A stretch of 64,000 nucleotides of DNA, taken from the NCBI GenBank assembly GCA_018401875.1, contig JAGYJZ010000004.1, forward strand, positions 172,693-236,692. The letters are read 5' to 3'. A program made the position numbers and the translations under genes. The stretch's first letter is position 1; each line of letters starts with the position of its first letter. Below the pieces are notes generated by a model that saw nothing but the letters and a program-made list of their open reading frames with translations, ran no database searches and was not told the DNA's origin. Below, one piece after another: positions 43,701-51,050 of the stretch. This stretch comes from Salibacteraceae bacterium (lineage in GTDB: Bacteria; Bacteroidota; Bacteroidia; Flavobacteriales_G; Salibacteraceae).

Positions 43701-43837
43701 AAGATCGGAAACGACTCCTCGTATTCACTGTTGATTATCTCAGGCAGTTTTGTAACAGATTCGAATTCGAATTCCACTTGCGCAATGGCGGCACTGCTTA
43801 CAAGAGCGAACAAAACGAATAAAAGTTTCTTCATCAA
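40778..43837 (-). CDS. PD40/OmpA-family protein of the first adhesin cassette (PorE-like)
   Basis: A 1019-residue secreted outer-membrane/peptidoglycan protein. Signal peptide (about 1-20); PD40/WD40-like beta-propeller over about 25-300 (DLWYSDLKGKTWGEPSND, LMFASTGHGGYGDCDIFYA, MYFSSNRKDSLSNIY); then four to five modules of about 90 residues of the CarboxypepD/Cna-B kind, each with FKYxxL, then GVxLxLxDEN and TDENGxFxFxKL; and a C-terminal OmpA domain from about 910 (IYFNFNSIRLSNNDRYNL, MRAEEVKKYL, LENRKVEI) with the peptidoglycan-binding Asp and Arg. It resembles PorE/PG27-type proteins. The repeated modules make it much longer than usual. It starts six bases after the SprF stop. Confidence 0.88.
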   Translation of the reverse strand: MMKKLLFVLFALVSSAAIAQVEFEFESVTKLPEIINSEYEESFPIFDAANNRLYFTRTLHPGNEGGKDQGQDLWYSDLKGKTWGEPSNDLKPLNNYLNNSAIGISEDGQRIYLVGTYIKKVSLQTGFSEAVMEGDQWSRPTPLAIPSFSLKSPFYGGFVNSSEDIIIISMESSNALGQEDLYVSFKNASGAWSKPLWLGDSINSTGYEISPFLFEDGKTLMFASTGHGGYGDCDIFYAYRKDSTWSNWSTPKNAGNEINSSGFDAFPFAAEETMYFSSNRKDSLSNIYTAFNKMFFRDADVVRLVFESGESRMSNVEVDVMDETGQLIGTYRTKGNDIIEIAGLKEKKNYTLVPSHPIVNLKMFNPLLLNKDGAYINKLTMADDGSIQLSPQTEENVAKTKTIDKPEFIAGMQGIFEVDRTALSGIVLALEDENGKIYQYARTSKDGRFAFAEIDDSLNLGIRVMSELEYIKDNGVIYYTDSKGNKLFKGAMAENGAFKYQKIQARELSQLKMLAETDTKMAATPTANKGVFKFESLPQAGAKLLLYDENNNIIEEVITDENGEFVFKKLRADQNFNIKPADDALGRGSLAFLDRNGNEMSLVESDDFGFKYKALNPEIMNGLKRMIEEDSDASLGQNFVFSIGLFKYKSIAKEGVTLKLIDENDKVIETVTTDQYGHFVFSMLKPEQNYKVQVVGLDDTNLDESQLYFVDKDGHVTTGILRQNQLYDFSKLNPDYFFNISAVNEGETEMLITESFKDVKGTFKYQDLAKSGVKLELLDENNKVIETVYTDENGNFIFSKLAKESNYIVRLSEDESAMLDESSFQFMNEENQYLEQEGLSEAGFVSKTLPRSADSMAGELAGDYSSLNAGEFLTADAPENKASNKSTASVASKPKQAKPSSNRTAEDKNDLMLKTIYFNFNSIRLSNNDRYNLNHKVHQKANRSGQPILILGYSCDLGTDEVNTSIAKMRAEEVKKYLMNLGVDADRIETEVIVPEGTETMTYGERLENRKVEIYHLTP

Positions 43838-43843
43838 AATGAG

Positions 43844-44839
43844 TTAAAATATTGCTTTTTCCTTGTTGAAAAGGTTCAATCCGAGCATTACTTCATGACT
43901 GCCTGCATTTCGCGTTTGAATGGAGGTCAGTCCAAAATCAAAAGCATAACCAAACCTCAGTGTGTTGGAAAGGTGAAGACCAATCATGGCAACGATGGAG
44001 TTTGAATTGCGATAAGACAATCCAGCCCAGTACAAATCTTGATAGTCAAGCCTGAAATTGAGGTCAAAAGCGAAAGGAGCTTGGTCAACATACCGCAATA
44101 ACACACTTGGTGTAAGGGTGAGGTTGCGATTGATTTTGTGGTTGTAACCAGCGATTAAATTATGGTGCGCCTTGAGTTCTTCAAACGTAATTTGATTGGT
44201 TAATTTAAGTCGGTCTTGCACCAGTTGGGCGCTCGAATAGCCAACAAAAAACTTCGGATGATACAGCCAAAATGCCGCGTTAACGTCCATCTGAGCGCTA
44301 TTTCCTCGTGTGCTTACATAGGCATCATAAGTAGGGTCGCCACCAAATTCTACTACGGCTTTGTCTTGATTAAACATCACGTTTCGATAGCCCACACTTG
44401 GCGAGAAACTGATTGAAAGATCACGAGTAAGCGGAAGGTGGAAGGTGTATGACAGGCTAGCGAGCTGCAAGGTATACGGGCCGTAAGAATCTTGTGCAAT
44501 GTATCCGCCCACAGCGTGGTATGACTTTCTTGTTACTGAATTATAAGCGGCAGGGCTGCTGATGCGTACCGAAGAAGACTGTGGATTAATCTCAATCCGT
44601 TTTCCGATGGGAGTATTTACGCTCAAATAATACGTAGTAGGACTGTTGTTAATGCCGACCCACTGTTTGCGGTAGCTCATATTTACCTCGGTATAGTCGT
44701 GAAGTCCAGCCGTAGCTGAATTTAATACGTAGAGGTTCTGCAAGTATTGGCTGAGTTGATAGACTTGCTGGGCATTTGATTTCACCGCAAACAACAGCAC
44801 GATGATCGAAGCGATAAGATATTTTATCATCACGTTCAT
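43844..44839 (-). CDS. PorP/SprF family type IX secretion outer-membrane protein (cassette 1)
   Basis: Outer-membrane beta-barrel partner needed to secrete or anchor a type-B CTD adhesin. The 331-residue product has a signal peptide (residues 1-24, ending SNAQ), the family start QVYQLSQYLQNLYVLNSATAGL, the SYRKQWVG motif near residue 58, and evenly spaced amphipathic strands such as YWAGLSYRNSNSIVAMIGLHL. Its ATG overlaps the stop of the giant adhesin by one base (TAATG), which strongly links them. The family name is secure; specificity for the adhesin is inferred from the arrangement. Confidence 0.92.
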   Translation of the reverse strand: MNVMIKYLIASIIVLLFAVKSNAQQVYQLSQYLQNLYVLNSATAGLHDYTEVNMSYRKQWVGINNSPTTYYLSVNTPIGKRIEINPQSSSVRISSPAAYNSVTRKSYHAVGGYIAQDSYGPYTLQLASLSYTFHLPLTRDLSISFSPSVGYRNVMFNQDKAVVEFGGDPTYDAYVSTRGNSAQMDVNAAFWLYHPKFFVGYSSAQLVQDRLKLTNQITFEELKAHHNLIAGYNHKINRNLTLTPSVLLRYVDQAPFAFDLNFRLDYQDLYWAGLSYRNSNSIVAMIGLHLSNTLRFGYAFDFGLTSIQTRNAGSHEVMLGLNLFNKEKAIF

Positions 44840-47800
44840 TATTTGATGATTGTAATTGATCCGGTGAATGGTTTAAGCTCTCCAACGTTGAGGTTGATGA
44901 CGTAGAAGTAGCTTCCGCTGGGCAGTGGTTCACCGTTAAAGGTGCCATCCCAAGAATCTAGGTAACCTTTCGACTCAAAGATTAAGTTGCCCCATCGGTT
45001 GTAGATTTTCACTTCATTATCAGGGTAACTCGAGAGTTCTTTTAGGTTCCACACATCGTTGTAATTGTCTCCATCGGGAGTGAAAGCCGTGGGAAGGTCG
45101 AGGGTCACATTTACGAATACATCTACGGTATCCCAACTGACACATCCAAATTCGGGTGTGGCGCTAACAATGTAGGTGGTGCTTTCACTCGGTTGGGCGG
45201 TGGCTATAGCGCTTTGATCATTGATCAATGAGAATTTCGGAGACCAGTCAAACACTACTTCTAAATCACTCGTGGCTTCGAGTTCGATACTTGAAGGTAA
45301 AAAGATAAACTTGTCTTCACCTGCATCCACTGCAGGATAAGGCACAACATCAACAGTAACTTGATCCGTTGTAATTGGACAAACGCCATTAACCACACGC
45401 CACGTAAATTGATAGGAGCCTAGTTCAAGGTCGGTAACCAACGAACTAAAGTCAGTTGAGTCTGCAATGCTGGCTCCGTTGGTTGGCGATAGCCATCTTC
45501 CGAATCCGAAATCTGCTTCTATGGCGGCTAAAAACGTTTGGTTTGTGTCGCATATCGAAACGTCCTCACCGGCATTTGCAGCCGTTGGGTTTACGTATTC
45601 GGTGATGGTCATCGTGTCACGTTCAATCGGACACACACCGTTTTCAATGCGCCACTCTAATTGGGTTATTCCCGTGTCAATACCAACGATGGTAGCACTA
45701 TTGTTAAGGGTGTCATCGATCGCTCCGATCCCCGAAATTCTAGACCAAATTCCCACACCAACAGCTGGAATATTAGCCCCGAGTGTGGCAGAGAATACTT
45801 CGCAGTTTTCTAAATCTGAACCCGCATCTGCAGCACTTGGAAAATCGTAGCGCAATACTTCAAATGAACAAGTGTCTGAATTTCCATAGGAATCTGTTAC
45901 CATAAACTCGTTTACAGTGATTCCCACAGGGTAAAACAAACCGCTTTCAATTCCACCGATCTGGATTACACTGAAACCGCTACAATTGTCAGTGTATTCA
46001 GGTAAATCAAAAGTGAATACCGTATCGCAAATGGCCGTGTCAGGCACACAAAACAATACAGGTGCTGCCGTATCTTGAACTTCAACAATAAAGGAACAAG
46101 TGTCGGTATTGCCTGATTGATCATATGCTACGTAAGTGAGTTGCGTAAACCCAACAGGGAAAAAGCTGCCGCTGTCTAACCCTGTCACATCAATTTGAAT
46201 GATCGAATCAACAGTGCAGTTGTCGCTTGCCGTTGGAAAAGGAAATGACACAATAGCGCCACATTGATCAAAGTCGTTCGAAACAATTAAGCTATCGGGA
46301 CAGTTAAACTGTGGTCTGATGGTGTCTAACATCGTAATGCTTAATTCCAATGAATCGAGATTTCCATGAATGTCTATGGCATAAAACCAAATATTTATGG
46401 AAGTATCCACAGTTGAGCACGAAAAGAGCGTATCAGACAAGAACATTGAATCTACAGCGCAGTTGTCTGATGTGCTGTCATTGAGTTGCGTATAACTTAC
46501 CACGTATTGGCCCGCTGAGTCAAGGTAGAATGTGTCGGAATGGGCGAAGATGAAAGGTGCCAGAGTGTCGTAAATGTAGAATGTTGCCGTGTCGAAACTC
46601 ACATTTCCATGGATGTCTGTAGCTGTGAAAATTACGGGCAAGGTATCATTGTGGTTGAGACAATTGAAGGCAGAAGTATCAATAGAAATGGAGGCAATTC
46701 CGCAACTATCCCACGTTCCAATGTCTATCGAATCAGCCGTTACTGAGGCAACGCCAAACGAGTCGAGGTAGACGATTAAGTCTTGGATAATTATCGTTGG
46801 CGCGATCGTATCTAAAATGGTAATATCAACACTTGAAGACGAAGTGTTTCCGTGGATATCACTGGCAAAAAAGGTGATCGTTTGCGTTCCCACATCGCTG
46901 CAGTCAAAAGTACCTTCACTAAGGGTGAGGGAGTATAGACCACACGAGTCCCAAGTACCGTTATTAAATAACGTAGCAGTAATGGATACCACTCCCATTG
47001 AGTCTAAATAGGCGGTAGCGTTCTGAACGATAATTTGCGGGGCAATGGTGTCAATTACAGTTATCACGGCAGTTCCAGAATTAATATTGCCACTCACATC
47101 CCTGACAAATAGCGTAACCGTTACAGGGTTGATTACATCAGCGCATGAAAAGGTGCTTTGATTTAACCATATGGAATCAACGCTGCAATTATCTGTTGAA
47201 CCATTGTCTATGCTGTCAGCAATTATTGAAGCGAAGCCAAATGAGTCTAGGCCGACTGTGAAGTTTGTTGTCGATACTGTAGGGGCAATGTTATCCTCAA
47301 TGGTCATCAATGCTGTGGCCGAGTCTATGTTACCAGAAACATCTTCAACGTATAGTGTTATGACTTGAGCAGCAGCAGTGTCAGCACATGAAAAAGTAGA
47401 TTGGCTTAGGGTTCTGTTCGCAATAGTGCAATTGTCGCTTGAGCCATTGTCAACTGCATTCGCGGTGGTAGAAGTTTGTCCGTTTGCATCCAACTGCAGG
47501 GTCAAGTTTTGGGTAACGACTACCGCAGGCTGGGTATCTAGGACGGTGATGATCACTTGTAATGTATCATCATTTCCATTGACATCGGTGGCAATAAAGT
47601 CGATGGTGTTGAGGCCTGTATCAGCGCAAGCAAATGTTGACTGGCTTATAGAGAGGCTGGCAATACCGCAACTGTCGTAGGTTCCATTGTCTACTGAATC
47701 AGCTGTGATGGTCGCGAAACCAAAGGAATCTAAATAGATGGTAAGGTTCTGAGCCTGAATTACAGGAGCAGAAAGATCGACTATAGTAATGTAAGCATGC

Positions 47801-49935
47801 GCAGTATCGGTATTTCCGCTAGGGTCAGTGACGGTGAGCACAACTGTTTGCGTTGTTCCAGCATCTGTACAATCGAATACCGAATCAGAAAGTGCTAAGT
47901 TGAACGTGGCGCAGTTGTCAGAACTCAAGTAGCCGATTTGTGTTGCTGTTACCGAAGCTGTGCCTGCGCCACTCAGGTAGATCGTAGTATCGATTGCAAT
48001 GGTTGTTGGAGTAATAGAATCGATTACCGTTACAACAGAACTAACTACAGAAACATTGCCATTTACATCCGTCACGGTGAGCGTGATGTTGTTTATTCCT
48101 ATTTCCGTGCAATCAAACGTTGAGTCAGAAAGGACACGTGTAGCAATGTTACAGTTGTCAGAAGAAGCTGAATCGATTTGAGCAACGGTGATTGCTGCGT
48201 TCCCTGATGCATCCAAATAAATCGTTGTATCAATTGCAAAAACAATCGGAGAAGTTGTATCCAGAACCGTCACTGAAAATGCGGCAGAATCTGTATTGCC
48301 TGCAGAATCTGTTACTATCAAATAAATTTGAATGCCATTATCTGCGCAGAAAACGGTGTCTTGACTTAAGGCGAAGGTTTCTATTCCAGACCCGATGTCG
48401 CAACTTGCTGAATCAGCATTGTTTGCATTCGGCACGAAATAACCCGAATTATTTACCCAAACATTAAGTGTTTGAAAAGTAATTACATTAGGAGCTAAGG
48501 CATCAAGGTTTGCGCTACAACTATTGCTAATACTGTCTGATTGAGCAACCCAGTTTGAGCTAGTACCGCTTAAAGCAAAATTATTAAGCGCCCCATCATG
48601 GCCATTTCCTGAACTATCTCCAAGAACAATTTGGCCAGTGTTATTTTCTGAGACTGAAGCGTTTTGGTTGTTGAAATTGTAATAAGCAAGTAAGCCACAT
48701 TCGCTGCCGGAAAGCTCGCAGTTGGCGTTAGCTTGAATTTCTGCAGCGCTCAGTGCTCTGCCCCAAAGACGCACTTCATCAATATTTCCTTCAAATTGCT
48801 CAGAAATACTATTTCCGCGCATTCCAATTCTGAAATGGCTTGGGGTGGTTGATAGTGTTTTTGTTGCAGTGCCATCTAAAACACCATCAACATAGAGATT
48901 TGTTGTGGTGCCATTATGTGTCATGGCTACATGATGCCAGGTACCATCATTGATAGTAATTGTGCCTTCTAGGTCATTGGACTGACCAACAAAAAAGAGA
49001 TGATTGTTTACGCAGAGCAAACCGGATCTTTGATTGACGTTTACCGCACCATATTCAAAAATTGAACTATTACCCGTCTTGGTAGTTTTGACCCAAGCTT
49101 CCATGGTTCTAGCAATGTTTCCGCTTGGGAAAGCAGCGTCAGATCCCTGTACAAAATCGTTTGTGCCGTCAAAATTCAAAGATCTTTTCTTAGTGTCAGC
49201 ATATTCTTCTATCATATTGTAGATCAATTGACCAACGATGGTATCGCTCAACGCTGCTCCAGTCGCTCCAGTCTGAACGTAATTTCCTGCGTGACTGAAC
49301 ATTAAGACATGACCTGTGCCAAAAGCGCGATATACTAAACCTGCGTTGGAGGCTTGCATCATTAAAGTTACTGCGGGATCCGTTCCATAACCTCTCATAG
49401 ATCCTACGTTGGCGCCAGTATTGGTGAGTGTAAAAGACGCAGGTATGCCGTTAAGAACGGGATGACTTGCCTGGGCAGGAACAGTGGTGTAGGTGATGTT
49501 TTGAGTTTGACCAGATGATCTCACTATTGGGATAAGATCTACCATAGTTAGCATCTCTGATTCCGAATCAACTTGATAGGCGTTCCATTCAAAGCCCACG
49601 TAAACTCCTCCTTCGTTTTGCACAAAATTCACTAACGCGGTTTGACCAGCAATGGGCATTTCTGTAGCGTAAGTTGTGCCGTTTAAATGAATTACTGCAT
49701 GGAATCCAGTAAGTGAGGGGTTGGTGTTGTTCCAAAAAGATTCTGAAACAGCGCTTATAGTAACCTGAAATCCTTGGTTTTGAAGAGATGTTTTTAATGC
49801 TACAGTATTACTATTGGTTGGCGAATCGTCATAAAGGATTAAAACATTCTGCGCAATAGCAAGGGATGATGAACAAATTAGAAAGATAAGGGCGAATATC
49901 TTTTGAGTGATATCACCTAAGTAGTTTGGACACAT
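44839..49935 (-). CDS. Giant T9SS adhesin 1 with gliding-associated (type B) C-terminal domain
   Basis: A cell-surface protein of about 1698 residues from ATG 49935; a frame open to 49983 adds 16 less likely residues. A signal peptide ends near SLAIAQ. Domains in order: a Rossmann/GATase-like N-terminal region (about residues 30-240, NVLILYDDSP), a LamG domain (about 250-415), nine two-cysteine repeats of about 78 residues (about 480-1205; pattern YLDxxGxAxITA, DNC, LSxxxFxC), two HYR-type repeats (PTASDNCT and LPEYTDNC), Ig-like domains and a CHU_C type B CTD with FTPDGDNYNDVW and NRWGNLIFES. Secretion requires a cognate SprF, encoded next. Confidence 0.87.
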   Translation of the reverse strand: MCPNYLGDITQKIFALIFLICSSSLAIAQNVLILYDDSPTNSNTVALKTSLQNQGFQVTISAVSESFWNNTNPSLTGFHAVIHLNGTTYATEMPIAGQTALVNFVQNEGGVYVGFEWNAYQVDSESEMLTMVDLIPIVRSSGQTQNITYTTVPAQASHPVLNGIPASFTLTNTGANVGSMRGYGTDPAVTLMMQASNAGLVYRAFGTGHVLMFSHAGNYVQTGATGAALSDTIVGQLIYNMIEEYADTKKRSLNFDGTNDFVQGSDAAFPSGNIARTMEAWVKTTKTGNSSIFEYGAVNVNQRSGLLCVNNHLFFVGQSNDLEGTITINDGTWHHVAMTHNGTTTNLYVDGVLDGTATKTLSTTPSHFRIGMRGNSISEQFEGNIDEVRLWGRALSAAEIQANANCELSGSECGLLAYYNFNNQNASVSENNTGQIVLGDSSGNGHDGALNNFALSGTSSNWVAQSDSISNSCSANLDALAPNVITFQTLNVWVNNSGYFVPNANNADSASCDIGSGIETFALSQDTVFCADNGIQIYLIVTDSAGNTDSAAFSVTVLDTTSPIVFAIDTTIYLDASGNAAITVAQIDSASSDNCNIATRVLSDSTFDCTEIGINNITLTVTDVNGNVSVVSSVVTVIDSITPTTIAIDTTIYLSGAGTASVTATQIGYLSSDNCATFNLALSDSVFDCTDAGTTQTVVLTVTDPSGNTDTAHAYITIVDLSAPVIQAQNLTIYLDSFGFATITADSVDNGTYDSCGIASLSISQSTFACADTGLNTIDFIATDVNGNDDTLQVIITVLDTQPAVVVTQNLTLQLDANGQTSTTANAVDNGSSDNCTIANRTLSQSTFSCADTAAAQVITLYVEDVSGNIDSATALMTIEDNIAPTVSTTNFTVGLDSFGFASIIADSIDNGSTDNCSVDSIWLNQSTFSCADVINPVTVTLFVRDVSGNINSGTAVITVIDTIAPQIIVQNATAYLDSMGVVSITATLFNNGTWDSCGLYSLTLSEGTFDCSDVGTQTITFFASDIHGNTSSSSVDITILDTIAPTIIIQDLIVYLDSFGVASVTADSIDIGTWDSCGIASISIDTSAFNCLNHNDTLPVIFTATDIHGNVSFDTATFYIYDTLAPFIFAHSDTFYLDSAGQYVVSYTQLNDSTSDNCAVDSMFLSDTLFSCSTVDTSINIWFYAIDIHGNLDSLELSITMLDTIRPQFNCPDSLIVSNDFDQCGAIVSFPFPTASDNCTVDSIIQIDVTGLDSGSFFPVGFTQLTYVAYDQSGNTDTCSFIVEVQDTAAPVLFCVPDTAICDTVFTFDLPEYTDNCSGFSVIQIGGIESGLFYPVGITVNEFMVTDSYGNSDTCSFEVLRYDFPSAADAGSDLENCEVFSATLGANIPAVGVGIWSRISGIGAIDDTLNNSATIVGIDTGITQLEWRIENGVCPIERDTMTITEYVNPTAANAGEDVSICDTNQTFLAAIEADFGFGRWLSPTNGASIADSTDFSSLVTDLELGSYQFTWRVVNGVCPITTDQVTVDVVPYPAVDAGEDKFIFLPSSIELEATSDLEVVFDWSPKFSLINDQSAIATAQPSESTTYIVSATPEFGCVSWDTVDVFVNVTLDLPTAFTPDGDNYNDVWNLKELSSYPDNEVKIYNRWGNLIFESKGYLDSWDGTFNGEPLPSGSYFYVINLNVGELKPFTGSITIIK

Positions 49936-50003
49936 GTGCAGTACTATAATATGTGCAAATTTCCATAATTTATTTGACAACAAGGCGTTTCCTCTATAAT
50001 TCT

Positions 50004-50706
50004 GGGGAAACCCCTAAAAAATAAAGGGCTAGCCATGGCCTTTATGACCTTCAGCAAAAAGAGCATATCAGCATCGGAGTTGCAACCTCAGTTGGATCAT
50101 CCCAAATACGATACTGTGTGGCGTCTGATGCATAAAATCCGCCAGGCGATGGGAAAGCGAGATGCCCTCTACCAGTTGGAGGGCGCGGTTGAATTTGACC
50201 AAGGCTACTTTGAAAAGGCCACTTCAAAACATGTGAAGCTCAAACCAGGAAGGGGAAGTCAACGACAGGCTCAGGTAGCAGTGATGGCAGAATCTACTCC
50301 GTTGGAAGACATAGAAACTGGTGTACGTTCGAGACAGTGTCGGTACTTCAAAATGAAGGTTATTGAAGACCACAACTCAGATACGCTCACTGAGTTGGTG
50401 AAAGAGAACTTTAATCAGAAAAACATCGTCTTCTCCGACAAAAGCACAATCTACGTAGACATTGCTCAACACGTGGAAATGCACATTACTCAGAAGTCAG
50501 ATGCAAACACCACTAAAACAACGTTAAAGTGGGTACATATTGCCATAAGTAATGCTAAACGCACTTTACTGGGTATATTCCACAAGATAAAGGGAAAGTA
50601 CTTGCAGAACTATCTCAATGAGTTTTGCTACAAACTCAACCGCAGACGATTAGGTGAAAGACTATTTGATAGACTAACTTTAGCTGTAGCTAAATCTTAC
50701 TGGTAA
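50004..50706 (+). mobile_element. Decayed IS1595-family insertion sequence
   Basis: A left-end-like sequence GGGGAAACCCCTAAAAAATA at 50004-50023 lies directly before a transposase gene that lacks its N-terminal third. A TTCTGGGG occurs at 50000-50007 and again at 50708-50715, but the second copy begins one base after the stop codon, so it is not a convincing target duplication. No matching right inverted end is seen, so the element looks internally deleted and immobile. It separates the two adhesin cassettes. Confidence 0.65.
50035..50706 (+). pseudogene. IS1595-family transposase, N-terminally truncated
   Basis: The 223-codon frame reads as the central and C-terminal part of an ISXO2-like IS1595 transposase: WRLMHKIRQAMGKRDALYQLEG, first catalytic Asp in VEFDQGYFEK, second in FSDKSTIY, and the ending WVHIAISNAKRTLLGIFHKI with YLNEFCYKLNRRR. 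The zinc-ribbon CxxC N-terminus of about 70-80 residues is absent, and the ATG at 50035 falls within what should be mid-protein (AFMTFSKKSISASELQ). It is therefore probably non-functional. Confidence 0.8.
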
Positions 50707-51050
50707 GTTCTGGGGGAATCAGATTTTATTTTTATTTCATCCGCCTAAACACTAGAGCACTCACGACTCACCCTTAAGTTGATCTAATTTCTTTATAGTA
50801 GCTACTAATCAATACAATTTCTTCTTGGGTAACTGCCTTAATGAATAGCATGAGTTCATCAATTTTCTATTCGAAACCTAAAGAGAAAGAAATGAGTTCA
50901 TCTTGAATTGACAAACCAAAGCTGCCTGCTAAGGCTTTACTGCTTCTTAAAGAAAAAGGTATGTCAAAAAAATTGACGGGAGCTTCGGGGTTCAGAAAAT
51001 TAATTTTAATTTAAGTCAAAGTGAAATTACACTTCTTTTCAGCTTCTAAA
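50707..51050. other. Spacer between IS1595 remnant and cassette-2 OmpA gene, with degenerate reading frame
   Basis: No intact gene. On the minus strand a short frame from about 50990 to 50777 reads NPEAPVNFFDIPFSLRSSK and continues to EELISFSLGFE-like sequence, then a stop, then KIDELMLFIKAVTQEEIVL and KEIRST before another stop. It has no start codon and is interrupted, so it looks like a decayed small gene of unknown family or chance. AT-rich with no clear terminator for the OmpA gene. Confidence 0.4.
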
